Part shown: positions 53,858 through 63,115 of the stretch, piece by piece
How the letters are laid out: every line of letters begins with the position of its first letter
Numbering within the stretch: the stretch's first letter is position 1
Translations under genes and position numbers: made by a program
The notes under the pieces: model-generated
Told to the model about the DNA's origin: nothing
The model's input: only the letters and a program-made list of their open reading frames with translations
Databases searched by the model: none
From: Lysobacterales bacterium
GTDB taxonomy: Bacteria > Pseudomonadota > Gammaproteobacteria > Xanthomonadales > Ahniellaceae
NCBI GenBank assembly: GCA_016703225.1
Contig: JADJCM010000002.1
Span: 496,001-560,000, forward strand
DNA: 64,000 nt
Direction: 5' to 3'

Positions 53858-54601
53858 ATGACAATGAAGAAGCTGATCGCACTCGCATTCTCGCTGTTCG
53901 CCGCGACCGCCAACGCCAGCGGTGGCGCCGGCCTGCAGCATTCCGGCGCCAACCTCAACGATCAGGAATCGTTGAAGAATGGCGCCGCCCTGTTCGTGAA
54001 CTACTGCATGAGCTGCCACTCGCTCAAGTACATGCGTTATTCGCGCATGGCCGCCGATCTGGGTCTGACCGAAGATCAGGTGATGGGCGCGCTGAACTTC
54101 ACCGGCGCCAAGTTCGGCGAGGCCATGACCGTGGCGATGACCGCGGCCGATGGCGAGAAATGGCTGGGCAAGGCGCCGCCGGACCTGTCGCTGGTCGCAC
54201 GCGTGCGCGGCGGTCCGGACTGGATCTACACCTACCTGAAGAGCTTCTATCGAGACCCGGCGCGTCCGCTCGGCTGGAACAACGTGCTGTTTCCGGGCGC
54301 AAGCATGCCGCATGTGCTGTGGGAACAGCAGGGTGTGCAGTCGGCAGTGTTCGATGCCCCGCACGGTGGGGTGGCCGGCGCGGCGCCGGTGTTCGCGCGT
54401 TTCGAATCGGTCCAGCCCGGCAGCCTGAGTGCCGAGGAATACGACCGGGTCGCGCGCGATATCGCCAACTTCCTGCAGTACGCGGCCGAACCAGCCGCCC
54501 TGAAACGCCAGCAACTGGGCGTCTGGGTGTTGTTGTTCCTGGTTGTTCTGACCGCCATGACCTGGGTGCTCAAGCGCGAATATTGGCGCGACGTCCACTG
54601 A
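53858..54601 (+). CDS. petC: ubiquinol-cytochrome c reductase cytochrome c1
   Basis: 247 residues with a signal peptide (ending NASG), the heme c site CMSCH in NYCMSCHSLKYMRYSR, axial Met region near FPGASMPHVLW and a C-terminal membrane anchor (LGVWVLLFLVVLTAMTWVLK). Completes the bc1 complex. A GC-rich hairpin with a GCAA loop follows its stop. Confidence 0.96.
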   Translation: MTMKKLIALAFSLFAATANASGGAGLQHSGANLNDQESLKNGAALFVNYCMSCHSLKYMRYSRMAADLGLTEDQVMGALNFTGAKFGEAMTVAMTAADGEKWLGKAPPDLSLVARVRGGPDWIYTYLKSFYRDPARPLGWNNVLFPGASMPHVLWEQQGVQSAVFDAPHGGVAGAAPVFARFESVQPGSLSAEEYDRVARDIANFLQYAAEPAALKRQQLGVWVLLFLVVLTAMTWVLKREYWRDVH

Positions 54602-54620
54602 GATCGGCTGGAATGAAGCG

Positions 54621-54642
54621 AGGGCCCGGGCAACCGGGCCCT
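54621..54642 (+). terminator. hairpin after petC
   Basis: AGGGCCCGG (54621-54629), loop GCAA, CCGGGCCCT (54634-54642), then TGCCATTT. A stable stem with a weak T tail; it may end petABC transcripts or lower readthrough into sspA. Confidence 0.5.
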
Positions 54643-54706
54643 TGCCATTTCGGCGGCGACGCGATATTCCGGGATCGGCCCAATCAGGACACGGAGGTAT
54701 CCCGAC

Positions 54707-55375
54707 GTGAGCAACCCGAATCCGCCCCCGTGGGGCGCCAAGCGCAAGGCCGCCACCGCGGTGCGTGCCCGCACCGTGCTGACGCTGTTCTCGGGCAAGG
54801 ACGACATCGATAGCCATCGCGTGCGCCTGGTGCTGGCGGCCAAGGCGGTCGCCTACGATCTGGTCGTGGTCGACCCGGCCAAGCCGCCGGAAGACCTGGC
54901 CGAGCTGAATCCCTACAACGCCTGCCCGACGCTGGCTGATCGCGAGTTGTCGCTGTATGACGTGGACGTGATCTGCGAGTACCTCGACGAGCGCTATCCG
55001 CACCCGCCGCTGTTGCCGGTCGACCCGCTGTCGCGCGCCCGCGTGCGGCTGGCGGTGCGGCGCATCGAGCGCGACTGGCTGTCGCAGATCGAGGCGATCC
55101 AGAGCGGAACGCGCGCAGCCGCCGAGGCCGCGCGCAAGCGTCTGCGCGAGGGCCTGGTAGCGACCTTGCCGGCGTTCAAGCTCGCCAAGTTCTTCCTCAA
55201 TCCGGAAATGAGCCTGGCCGACTGCGCCTTGGCGCCGTTGATCTGGCGCCTGCCCCTGTTGTCCGTGACGCTGCCCAAGGAAGCGCAGCCGATCATTGAC
55301 TACGGTGAGCGCATCTTCCGCAATCCCGCCTTCACGCGCAGCTTGACCGACACCGAAAAGGCGCTGCGCCCTTGA
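54707..55375 (+). CDS. sspA: stringent starvation protein A
   Basis: 222 residues, GST-like fold: thioredoxin-like N-terminal half (LTLFSGKDDIDSHRVRLVLAAK, NPYNACPTLADREL, CEYLDERYPHPPLLP) and helical C-terminal half. SspA binds RNA polymerase in starvation and acid stress. GTG start preceded by GGAGG. Order petABC-sspA-sspB is conserved in gamma- and betaproteobacteria. Confidence 0.93.
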   Translation: MSNPNPPPWGAKRKAATAVRARTVLTLFSGKDDIDSHRVRLVLAAKAVAYDLVVVDPAKPPEDLAELNPYNACPTLADRELSLYDVDVICEYLDERYPHPPLLPVDPLSRARVRLAVRRIERDWLSQIEAIQSGTRAAAEAARKRLREGLVATLPAFKLAKFFLNPEMSLADCALAPLIWRLPLLSVTLPKEAQPIIDYGERIFRNPAFTRSLTDTEKALRP

Positions 55376-55383
55376 GTCTGAAT

Positions 55384-55797
55384 ATGACTGCAGCCGACAA
55401 GATGACTTCCAACCGCCCCTACCTGGTACGGGCGATGTACGACTGGATCTGTGACAACGGCTTGACTCCCTACCTGCTGGTCGATGCCCGCCAGCAGGGG
55501 GTGAGAGTGCCGACGCATGCGATCAAGGATGGCCAGGTGGTGTTGAACGTGGCGGTGCGTGCGGTGACCGACTTGGAACTTGGCAACGATCGCATCCGTT
55601 TCCTCGCGCGCTTCGGTGGCGTCAGCCAGCAAGTCGATGTGCCGCTGCACGCGGTGCTGGCGGTGTATGCCCAGGAGAACGGGCAGGGCATGATGTTCCC
55701 GGTCGAGGCTCAGGATGCGCCGCCGCCTCCGGAAAACGCGCCGCAGGAGCCGGAGAAGCCGGCACGCAAGGGCCCGGCACTGCGTGTCGTGAAGTGA
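55384..55797 (+). CDS. sspB: ClpXP protease specificity-enhancing factor SspB
   Basis: 137 residues: SspB core (NRPYLVRAMYDWICDNGLTP, then YLLVDARQQGVRVPTHAIKDG and FGGVSQQVDVP), then a flexible Pro/Glu tail ending in a ClpX-binding-like ALRVVK. It delivers ssrA-tagged proteins to ClpXP. A TTG at 55372 overlapping the sspA stop is an alternative start; ATG 55384 is preferred. Confidence 0.93.
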   Translation: MTAADKMTSNRPYLVRAMYDWICDNGLTPYLLVDARQQGVRVPTHAIKDGQVVLNVAVRAVTDLELGNDRIRFLARFGGVSQQVDVPLHAVLAVYAQENGQGMMFPVEAQDAPPPPENAPQEPEKPARKGPALRVVK

Positions 55798-55896
55798 TGG
55801 CGCTCAGTCCAGGGGGCGCGGTCGGCATCCGTCGGCGCTGACGCGCGGCTCTGCGCACGTTTACAATCCCCCTCCCACCCGTCCCGGCCATCCAGC

Positions 55897-58392
55897 GTGA
55901 TCCAGGTTCCCGGTTATCTGATCAAGCGCGAAATCGGTGCCGGTGGCATGGCCACGGTCTACCTGGCGGTGCAGACCTCGCTCGAACGCGAGGTGGCGCT
56001 GAAGGTGATGAACCCGGCCATGGTTTCGGACACCACCTTCTCGCGCCGCTTCATGCAGGAAGCGCGCACGCTGGCTTCGCTCGCGCACCCGAACATCGTC
56101 GCGGTCTACGACGTTGGCATCACCGACGAGAAGTTGCACTACTTCTCGATGCAGCACCTGCCGCACGGCGATTTCCTGCAGCGCATTCGTGGGGGCGTCA
56201 GCGAGGCCGAGGTGCTGCGCGTGGTTTCCGGCGTAGCGCGCGCACTCGGTTACGCGCACCAGCGCGGTTTCGTGCATCGCGATGTCGCGCCCGGCAATGT
56301 CCTCTTCGATGTGAATGCCAACCCGGTGCTGACCGACTTCGGCATCGCGCGTGCCGTGAGCAAGACCTCGCGCATCACCAATGCCGGCGTCAGCGTCGGC
56401 ACCAGCCATTACATGAGCCCGGAACAGGCGCGAGGCGGTGATGTCGATGGCCGCTCCGACTTGTATTCGCTCGGCGCGGTCATCTTCGAAGCACTCACCG
56501 GACAGGCGCCCTATGAGGGTGACGACGGCTTTGCGATTGCCTACGCGCATGTGTTCGAGCCGGTGCCGCGCCTGCCCGAGCATCTGGTGCACTGGCAGGC
56601 GCTGATCGATAAGGCCATGGCCAAGGATCCCGACCAGCGCTTCCAGAACGCCGACGAGTTCCAGATGGCGCTGGCCGAGATGGAGACGCGTCTGGCGCCG
56701 GTCGCGAACCCGACGTCCACGGCCATCGGCTCGCAGCCGACCTTGGTGATGAGTGCGATTCCCCCGAATTCGGCCACGGCCGGGCCGGCGGCCGAGCCCG
56801 GCGCGACGCGGCAGATGGCCGTGCCCACTGTGGCCGCAGGCGCGATTGGCGCCGAGTTGCAGAAGCTGCGCGAGCAGAGCAGAGCACGCTCCTCCGCGGC
56901 GGCACCAACCGCTGCCGCTGCGCCCGGCAATGCGCGGCGCGTGGGGTGGGCGCTCGGCACCGCCGGGGTCGTCGTGGTGCTGGTTCTGGTCGGGTTTTCC
57001 GTCTATCGCAGCGTAAGCCCATCGACCAGTCACGGCGCGGGCCCCGACGCTTCTGCGATCGTGCCGTCGGCCACAGCCTTGACCGCGCCGGTGGTTGACG
57101 CGCAGCCCGCGGGCGAGCCGGTCTCAAGCCCGACGCCCGCAGTGGCGACCGACGAGCCCGAGCCCACGGTCGAGCCGAGCGCGCTGGAACTGCTCGGCGT
57201 CGACGCCGATGCACAATTGCGTTTCGCGATCGAGACCACGGTGGTCGATCCGGTCTCCGAGTTGCTGCGTCTGGCCAAGGGCGATCTCGCTGCGAAGCGC
57301 CTGACCCTTCCCGCCGGACGCAATGCCAGTGACCGTTATCGTCAGGTCCTGCTGATCGATGCCAACAACGCTGCAGCGGGCGCCGGCCTGGTGCAGACCG
57401 CGCAGGCCCTGCTGGTCGTGGCCGAAGAACAGTTTGCGGCCGGCAAGATCGACGAGTATTTCGAAACCGCCGCGCGCGCCATCGACATCGCCGGGAAACA
57501 CGACGGCGAAGGCGCGATCCGTAGTGCGGTGGCGGCGAGACGCAAGCAGTTGGTGCAGGCTGCGTTGGCCGATGCCGACGCGGCGATGGCACGCTGGGAC
57601 GGAAAGGCTGCGCGGGCTGCTTTTGCGCGCGCGCTGCATTTCGAGCCGGCCAACGCGGCCGCCAAGCGCGGGCTCACGCAGGCGGATGGCGTCGGCCAGC
57701 CCGGCTATGCCTTCGCCGACAAGCTCGGCACGGCCAGCGGTCCGGAATTGCTGGTGCTGCGCGTCGCCGGCAAACGCCTGGCGGTGGCGCGCAACGAGAC
57801 CACGGTCGCCGAATTCGGTCGTTACTGGACGGCGGGCGGATCCAAAGCGCGTGCGCTGCGCCCGACCTGTCGCGACCGCGAATCAGTATTCCGCGGTTCC
57901 AAGTCGCGAACCTGGCAGTCCCCGGGGTTCGTTCAGCAGGCGACGCATCCGGTGGTCTGCGTGGCCTACGGCGATGCCGAGGCCTATGCAGAATGGTTGT
58001 CGAAGCAGAGCGGCAAGCGCTACCGCCTGCTCAGTGCCGCCGAATGGCTGGCGGCCGCGGGCAAGGCGGCTGATGCGGGCAGGTGTCGTGCGAATGTAGC
58101 CGACCAGGAGTTCAATGCCGAGCACCGCGATCGTGACGCGCTCGCGTGTTCCGACGGATTCGCCGCCACCGCGCCGGTCCGCCGCTACGATGCACCGGGC
58201 GGGTTGTACGATATGGCCGGCAACGTGCGCGAATGGACCAGCGACTGCGCTTCCAACTGCGGCAGTCGCTTGGCCATGGGCAGTGCATGGCTGTCGACCG
58301 CGGGCCAGCTTGACACAAGTCAGAGCGATGGCTTTGATGCGGACACCGGTTTCAATACGATCGGCTTCCGGGTTGCACGCGAAATCGATTGA
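55897..58392 (+). CDS. serine/threonine protein kinase fused to a formylglycine-generating-enzyme-like (SUMF1) domain
   Basis: 831 residues. Kinase: GAGGMA (14-19), Lys36, catalytic loop HRDVAPGN (127-134, Ala replacing the usual loop Lys), DFG (147-149). A linker with low complexity leads to a membrane helix (about 348-370), a helical region, and a C-terminal FGE-sulfatase/SUMF1 fold (about 625-831) with VCVAYGDAEAYAEWLSKQ, YDMAGNVREWTSDC and TIGFRVARE. Followed by an FHA protein gene 49 nt away, a common kinase partner. SUMF1 domains on kinases probably serve as sensors rather than enzymes; that is inference. Confidence 0.88.
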   Translation: MIQVPGYLIKREIGAGGMATVYLAVQTSLEREVALKVMNPAMVSDTTFSRRFMQEARTLASLAHPNIVAVYDVGITDEKLHYFSMQHLPHGDFLQRIRGGVSEAEVLRVVSGVARALGYAHQRGFVHRDVAPGNVLFDVNANPVLTDFGIARAVSKTSRITNAGVSVGTSHYMSPEQARGGDVDGRSDLYSLGAVIFEALTGQAPYEGDDGFAIAYAHVFEPVPRLPEHLVHWQALIDKAMAKDPDQRFQNADEFQMALAEMETRLAPVANPTSTAIGSQPTLVMSAIPPNSATAGPAAEPGATRQMAVPTVAAGAIGAELQKLREQSRARSSAAAPTAAAAPGNARRVGWALGTAGVVVVLVLVGFSVYRSVSPSTSHGAGPDASAIVPSATALTAPVVDAQPAGEPVSSPTPAVATDEPEPTVEPSALELLGVDADAQLRFAIETTVVDPVSELLRLAKGDLAAKRLTLPAGRNASDRYRQVLLIDANNAAAGAGLVQTAQALLVVAEEQFAAGKIDEYFETAARAIDIAGKHDGEGAIRSAVAARRKQLVQAALADADAAMARWDGKAARAAFARALHFEPANAAAKRGLTQADGVGQPGYAFADKLGTASGPELLVLRVAGKRLAVARNETTVAEFGRYWTAGGSKARALRPTCRDRESVFRGSKSRTWQSPGFVQQATHPVVCVAYGDAEAYAEWLSKQSGKRYRLLSAAEWLAAAGKAADAGRCRANVADQEFNAEHRDRDALACSDGFAATAPVRRYDAPGGLYDMAGNVREWTSDCASNCGSRLAMGSAWLSTAGQLDTSQSDGFDADTGFNTIGFRVAREID

Positions 58393-58441
58393 CGCCGGCC
58401 CCGCGGCCGCACCGAAGCGAATATCAGGAGTTCAAGGCCAC

Positions 58442-59248
58442 ATGAAGCTGCTCTTCCCGAATGGCGAGCACGACCAGATCGAGCTGAAAGTCGGCACCAC
58501 GCGGGTCGGCAGCGGTGCCGGCAACGACATCACCCTGCTGGCACCGGGGATCGCGGCCCAGCATTGCGAGCTGATCTTCGACGGCAGCGCTGGTTCCATC
58601 CGTGTGCTCGATGCCGCCAACAGCATCGCGCTGAATGGCCGCCAGGTGCTGGCCGATACTCCGATCAAGCCCGGCGACATCGTGCTGTTCGGCAAGATCG
58701 GCACGCGCATCCTCGCCAGCGAGCGCATGCAGGCGGCTGCCGCCGCAGCCAGGAAGGAACCCGAAGACGATGGCCGCACCCGCGTGCGCCAGGCGCTGCC
58801 GCGATTCGTGCTGCGCGGGGTTTCCGGCAGCACCTTCGGCAAGACCTTCGCGTTGCATGGCACCATGACCGTGGGCCGTGCCAGCGACTGCGACATCAGC
58901 ATCCCGACCGATGAGGTCTCGCGCCAGCACGCCAAGCTGCAGGTGATGCCGGATGGCGTCGCGGTCGAGGACATGGGTTCGGCGAACGGCTCCTTCATCA
59001 ACGACAAGCGCGTGCATACCGGCAAGCTGGCGCCAGGCGACGAACTGCGCCTCGATACCGTGCGCTTCATGCTGGTCGCGCCGCATCTGGAGATGCAGCA
59101 GGTTGCGCGTGTGCCGGAAGCGCCGACGGTGGTGCGTTCGACGGTGCAGGCAAGCGCTGGTGGTCAGGTGAAGTGGCTGCTGATCGGCCTGCTCGGTACG
59201 GCTGCGATTTTCGCTGCGCTATGGGCAGCGGGCATCGTCAAGATCTAG
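58442..59248 (+). CDS. double FHA-domain membrane protein
   Basis: 268 residues. FHA-1 (about 18-90) is diverged: GSGAGNDITL and AQHCEL. FHA-2 (about 140-215) has the full set: VGRASDCDISI, VSRQHAKL, DMGSANGSFIN, which bind phosphothreonine. A C-terminal membrane helix (about 243-264) ends the protein. It likely docks on the adjacent kinase or its substrates. Its stop overlaps the convergent nadC stop at a CTAG. Confidence 0.87.
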   Translation: MKLLFPNGEHDQIELKVGTTRVGSGAGNDITLLAPGIAAQHCELIFDGSAGSIRVLDAANSIALNGRQVLADTPIKPGDIVLFGKIGTRILASERMQAAAAAARKEPEDDGRTRVRQALPRFVLRGVSGSTFGKTFALHGTMTVGRASDCDISIPTDEVSRQHAKLQVMPDGVAVEDMGSANGSFINDKRVHTGKLAPGDELRLDTVRFMLVAPHLEMQQVARVPEAPTVVRSTVQASAGGQVKWLLIGLLGTAAIFAALWAAGIVKI

Positions 59249-60105
59249 GCAGGCGGCGGCCAGCGGCGCAGCACGCGCAGGCTCAGGTCGATCGCATGCA
59301 GGTGCTTCGTCAATGCGCCGATCGACACGAAGTCGACCCCGAGGGTGGCGATCTCCGCGAGCCTTTGCAGCGAAACACCGCCGGAAAGCTCCAGCTGTAC
59401 GCGCCCGCCGTTGCGGCGCACGGCTTCACGCACATCGGCATCGGTTAGTTCGTCGAGCATGATGCGGTCCGGTGCGGCCGCCAGTGCCTGGTCGAACTCG
59501 TCCAGATTCTCGACCTCCACTTCGACCATGCGCGTTCCGGCGATGGCACGTGCGTGCGCTATCGCGGTAGCAATGGAGCCCGCAGCGGTGATGTGGTTTT
59601 CCTTGATCAGCACCGCATCGAACAGGCCCATGCGATGGTTCGTGCCGCCGCCGCAGCGCACCGCGTATTTCTGTGCCTGGCGCAAGCCGGGCAGGGTCTT
59701 GCGGGTATCGAGCACGCGCGTGCCCGAGCCAGACAGCGCTTCGACGTGGCGTCGCGTCGTGGTCGCTGTGCCAGACAGCGTCTGCAGGAAGTTCAGCGCC
59801 GTGCGCTCGCCACCGACGATGCCGCGCGCGGCGCCTTCGATGCGGCACAGGCGCGCACCGCCGGCGATGCTCTCACCGTCGCCGCAGCGCCACTCGATCT
59901 GCACCCCCGGATCGAGCGCGCGGAAGCAGGCCTCGGCCCAGTCGCGGCCGCTGAGGATCATGTTCTCGCGGGTGACGATCTCGGCCTCGCAGCGCTGTCC
60001 GGGCGGCAGCAGTTGCGCCGTCAGGTCACTGTCACCCAGGTCCTCGGCCAGCGCGCGCCGCACATCGGCAGCGATCACCGATGGCGTCGGCGCTTCGATG
60101 TTCAC
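59245..60105 (-). CDS. nadC: nicotinate-nucleotide pyrophosphorylase (carboxylating)
   Basis: 286 residues. QAPRTase motifs: ERTALNFLQTLSGTAT, DTRKTLPGLRQAQKYAV, GGGTNHRMGLFDAVLIKENH and ELSGGVSLQRL / GVDFVSIGALTKH. It makes nicotinate mononucleotide from quinolinate and PRPP in NAD synthesis. GTG start overlaps the stop of the Trm112-like gene (GTGA). Confidence 0.95.
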   Translation of the reverse strand: MNIEAPTPSVIAADVRRALAEDLGDSDLTAQLLPPGQRCEAEIVTRENMILSGRDWAEACFRALDPGVQIEWRCGDGESIAGGARLCRIEGAARGIVGGERTALNFLQTLSGTATTTRRHVEALSGSGTRVLDTRKTLPGLRQAQKYAVRCGGGTNHRMGLFDAVLIKENHITAAGSIATAIAHARAIAGTRMVEVEVENLDEFDQALAAAPDRIMLDELTDADVREAVRRNGGRVQLELSGGVSLQRLAEIATLGVDFVSIGALTKHLHAIDLSLRVLRRWPPPA

Positions 60106-60374
60106 GCCGGGAAATCCGCGAACTGGGTGGTGCCGATGCCCTCGTCCGGCAACAGCACCGGCACGCCGTCTTCGATGCGATAGATGACCTTGTCGTCGTC
60201 GCTGATCAGCGCATCGGCGAGCGCTGCATCCAGCGTCGAGCCAGATACGTTCAGCACCGCACCGGAGCGGATCGCGTCATTGACGAAGGCCAGCCGCGAA
60301 CGCGACAAGGCCTTGAGTGCGCGCTTGCTGACCGGGCAGCAGAGGATGGAGAGAAATCGTGGGTCGAGAGCCAT
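60102..60374 (-). CDS. Trm112 family protein
   Basis: 90 residues: FLSILCCPVSKRALKAL followed by an L-rich strand and a C-terminal YRIEDGVPVLLPDEG, typical of the small bacterial Trm112/UPF0434-like proteins. Only part of the usual zinc ligands is kept (CC near the start). Role in bacteria is not settled. Translationally coupled to nadC. Confidence 0.8.
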   Translation of the reverse strand: MALDPRFLSILCCPVSKRALKALSRSRLAFVNDAIRSGAVLNVSGSTLDAALADALISDDDKVIYRIEDGVPVLLPDEGIGTTQFADFPA

Positions 60375-60457
60375 CAGTCATCACGTCGCCATGGGAGCGG
60401 GCGCTAAGATAGCAGCCGTCGCGGTGGGTCCGCGCCGCCCTGTTCGTGGAGAGCCGC

Positions 60458-60964
60458 ATGACCGATTCGAACGCTCTGCCTGTTGTGGGCATCGTGATGG
60501 GTTCGCGTTCCGATTGGGATACGCTCAGGCGCAGTGAGGAAACGCTGCAGCGACTCGGCATTGTCTGCGAGGTGCGCGTGGTCTCGGCACACCGCACTCC
60601 CGACCTGCTGTTCCGCTATGCCGAGGAAGCTGCGGCGCGCGGTATCAAGGCGATCATCGCCGGTGCCGGCGGCGCTGCGCACTTGCCCGGCATGCTGGCC
60701 GCGAAAACGGCGCTGCCGGTGCTCGGTGTGCCGGTACAGTCGAAGGTGCTGAATGGAGTGGACTCGCTGCTCTCGATCGTGCAGATGCCGGCGGGCATTC
60801 CGGTGGCGACCTTCGCGATCGGCGCTGCCGGTGCCGTGAATGCCGCGCTCCATGCCGCCGCCATCCTTGCGCTGCACGATGCCGACATCGCGCGCGCACT
60901 CGACACCTTTCGTCGCGCCCAGACCGAACAGGTACTGAGCCTGTCGGACCCGCGTACTCCATGA
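60458..60964 (+). CDS. purE: 5-(carboxyamino)imidazole ribonucleotide mutase
   Basis: 168 residues: class I PurE with VGIVMGSRSDWDTLR, VVSAHRTPDLLFRYA (active-site His) and AGAGGAAHLPGMLAAKT. Converts N5-CAIR to CAIR in purine synthesis. ATG at 60458 follows GGAGA. ATGA overlap with purK. Confidence 0.96.
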   Translation: MTDSNALPVVGIVMGSRSDWDTLRRSEETLQRLGIVCEVRVVSAHRTPDLLFRYAEEAAARGIKAIIAGAGGAAHLPGMLAAKTALPVLGVPVQSKVLNGVDSLLSIVQMPAGIPVATFAIGAAGAVNAALHAAAILALHDADIARALDTFRRAQTEQVLSLSDPRTP

Positions 60965-62106
60965 CCACCATCGGCATTCTCGGTGGCGGCCAGTTGGCGC
61001 GCATGATGGCGCTCGCTGGAGCGCCACTCGGGCTTCGCTTCCTGGTGATGGACAGCGCCGCCGATGCCTGCGCAGCGCAGTTCGTGCCGCTGCTCGGCGC
61101 CGACTATCGCGACGAGGCGGCGTTGGCCGAGTTCGCGCGTCGCGTCGATGTCGTTACCTTCGATTTCGAAAACGTGCCCGCGGAAAGCGCGCAGTGGCTG
61201 GCCGAGCGGGTGCCGGTGTTTCCCAGCCCGCGTGCGTTGGCGGTGGCCCAGGATCGGCTGGCCGAGAAGTCTCTGTTCCGTGAACTCGGCATTGCCGTGC
61301 CGGCGTTTTCCGCTGTCGCCACGCGCGAACAGCTGGAGCATGCGGCCGGCGCGGTCGGCGTACCGGCGATCCTGAAAACACGCCGCCTCGGCTACGACGG
61401 CAAGGGTCAGTTTCGTGTCAGGACCCTGGCCGATCTGGATGCGGCCTGGGCCGCGCTGGGGGCGCAGGCCGAGCGTGGCGGCTTGATCCTCGAAGCCTTC
61501 GTTCCGTTCGAGCGCGAGGTGTCGGTGGTGGCGGTGCGCGGCCGCGACGGCGAGTGCCGTACCTATCCGCTGACCGAAAACTGGCATGACCACGGCGTGC
61601 TGTCGGCCAGCCTGGCGCCGGCTGCAGTCGACGCCGTGCTGGCCGCGGATGCGATCGCGGCGGCGCGGCGCGTGGCCGAGTCGCTCGACTATGTCGGCGT
61701 ATTCGCACTGGAGCTGTTCGTCTGCGCCGGGAAACTGCTGGCGAACGAAATCGCGCCGCGCGTGCACAACTCGGGACACTGGAGCATCGAGGGAGCCGTC
61801 GTGTCGCAGTTCGAGAACCACTTGCGCGCCGTGCTCGGTTTGCCGCTCGGCAGCACCGCTGCACGCGGCGTTGCCTGCATGCTGAACTGGATCGGTGAGC
61901 TGCCGGACCTGCGCGTGCTGCTTGCCGAACTAGGCGGTCACTGGCACGACTACGGCAAGTCGCCGCGCGACGGGCGCAAGGTCGGGCACGCCACGCTGGT
62001 GGCGGATTCGCCATCGGCCCTCGCCGACGCGCTTGATCGTGTCGGCGGAGCGTTGAGTCGGCACGCACAAGTCGCGCCACCGGCGGAACGACTGCGCGGG
62101 CGATGA
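60961..62106 (+). CDS. purK: 5-(carboxyamino)imidazole ribonucleotide synthase
   Basis: 381-residue ATP-grasp enzyme: ILGGGQLARMMALAGAPLG, FDFENVPAESAQWL, LKTRRLGYDGKGQF, ILEAFVPFEREVSVV and NEIAPRVHNSGHWSIEGA. Makes N5-CAIR from AIR, ATP and bicarbonate. Coupled to purE. Confidence 0.96.
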   Translation: MTTIGILGGGQLARMMALAGAPLGLRFLVMDSAADACAAQFVPLLGADYRDEAALAEFARRVDVVTFDFENVPAESAQWLAERVPVFPSPRALAVAQDRLAEKSLFRELGIAVPAFSAVATREQLEHAAGAVGVPAILKTRRLGYDGKGQFRVRTLADLDAAWAALGAQAERGGLILEAFVPFEREVSVVAVRGRDGECRTYPLTENWHDHGVLSASLAPAAVDAVLAADAIAAARRVAESLDYVGVFALELFVCAGKLLANEIAPRVHNSGHWSIEGAVVSQFENHLRAVLGLPLGSTAARGVACMLNWIGELPDLRVLLAELGGHWHDYGKSPRDGRKVGHATLVADSPSALADALDRVGGALSRHAQVAPPAERLRGR

Positions 62107-62176
62107 AGCATCGCGGCTGGATGCTTCTCTCGTCCCCCATCCCCCAGGGGAAGATCGGGGTGACACGCGTCATCCG

Positions 62177-62527
62177 GTGTATACCGACCTGCACGCGATG
62201 GTCGAAAAGACCTGCGGACTTCCGGCACAACTCGCCGCTGCATTGGGCAAGGTTTCTGGTGTCCGCTTTGCCTGCCTGTATGGATCGTTCGCCAGCAACA
62301 GTGAACATGCGCGCAGCGACGCTGACTTGCTGGTCGTAGGCGACGTGCGTCTAGAGACCTTCCTGGCAGCCATCGAGCCGGTCGAACGACGCATCGCCCG
62401 CGAGATCAGCGTTCGTCTCTACACGTCCGACGATTTCCACCATCGCCGCGAGCAACGCGATCCCTTCCTCACCGCCGTGCTTGCCGGCCCGACCAAACCG
62501 CTCATCGGAGGCCCCGATGGTGCTTGA
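62177..62527 (+). CDS. nucleotidyltransferase domain protein (MNT-like, probable antitoxin)
   Basis: 116 residues with the minimal nucleotidyltransferase motif GSFASNSEHARSDADLLV (about 36-53; GS then DxD). In MNT-HEPN pairs the MNT protein neutralises the HEPN toxin, in MntA-HepT by adding AMP. GTG start after a CCCCC/GGGG repeat-like leader. The HEPN gene overlaps its end by 11 nt, but is interrupted. Confidence 0.78.
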   Translation: MYTDLHAMVEKTCGLPAQLAAALGKVSGVRFACLYGSFASNSEHARSDADLLVVGDVRLETFLAAIEPVERRIAREISVRLYTSDDFHHRREQRDPFLTAVLAGPTKPLIGGPDGA

Positions 62528-62981
62528 GTCGCTGGTGGGACGAGGTCTCCAGCGCGAACCCGCCAGCGCGTTGGAGATCGTCCGATTGCTCACCGGCATC
62601 GCCACGCGCATCAGCGATGCTCGGGCAACATAGGTGAGCCGCGAGGGCCGCTTCGACATGGCCTACGAGGCTCTGCTGCAGATCGGCATCGTCTCCTTGC
62701 GACTGCACGACCTGCGCCCGGACTCCCGCGGCGGCCACCATGTCCTGGCATTGCAGACGTTGCCGACCACCATCGGCGCGGCTAAGTCCAAGCTCCGACT
62801 TCTCGAGGAGTTTCGCAGGCAACGCGCCGCCGGTCTTTACAATGGCTCGTTCTTTCCGTCCCAGCAGGAACTCGACGAACTGATCGCCAATGTCGAGGAA
62901 CTCCACGCACTCCTGCTCGCCTGGATCCGCACGCACCGCCCGCAATGGGACGCCGCGACCACCGTCGCACGGCCTACCTGA
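62517..62981 (+). pseudogene. HEPN-domain gene interrupted by an in-frame amber stop
   Basis: Frame from ATG 62517 reads MVLESLVGRGLQREPAS, then EIVRLLTGIATRISDARAT, TAG (62631-62633), then in the same frame VSREGRFDMAYEALLQIG and on to DAATTVARPT. The two parts together match a HEPN-domain toxin of about 153 residues; the segment after the stop begins with GTG and could be reinitiated. With the MNT gene in front it would form a toxin-antitoxin pair. The Rx4-6H motif of active HEPN nucleases is not obvious. Confidence 0.65.
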
Positions 62982-63115
62982 TGTTCATGCCGGGATCGGG
63001 CACGGCGTCGGGCCACCAGTGGTCATCCCCCAGCAACAGCCGCCGCACGCGAATCTTTGTGGCTGCGAGATCTGCCCGCGATGCTCCAGAGATGTGGAGG
63101 CCTGAGGCTGCGCGC
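62974..63115 (-). pseudogene. possible C-terminal gene fragment downstream of sodB
   Basis: On the minus strand the frame reads GLHISGASRADLAATKIRVR then RLLLGDDHWWPDAVPDPGMN, IR and a stop (62974-62976). It looks protein-like but has no start, and I do not recognise the family. It overlaps the HEPN end by a few bases. May be chance. Confidence 0.25.
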
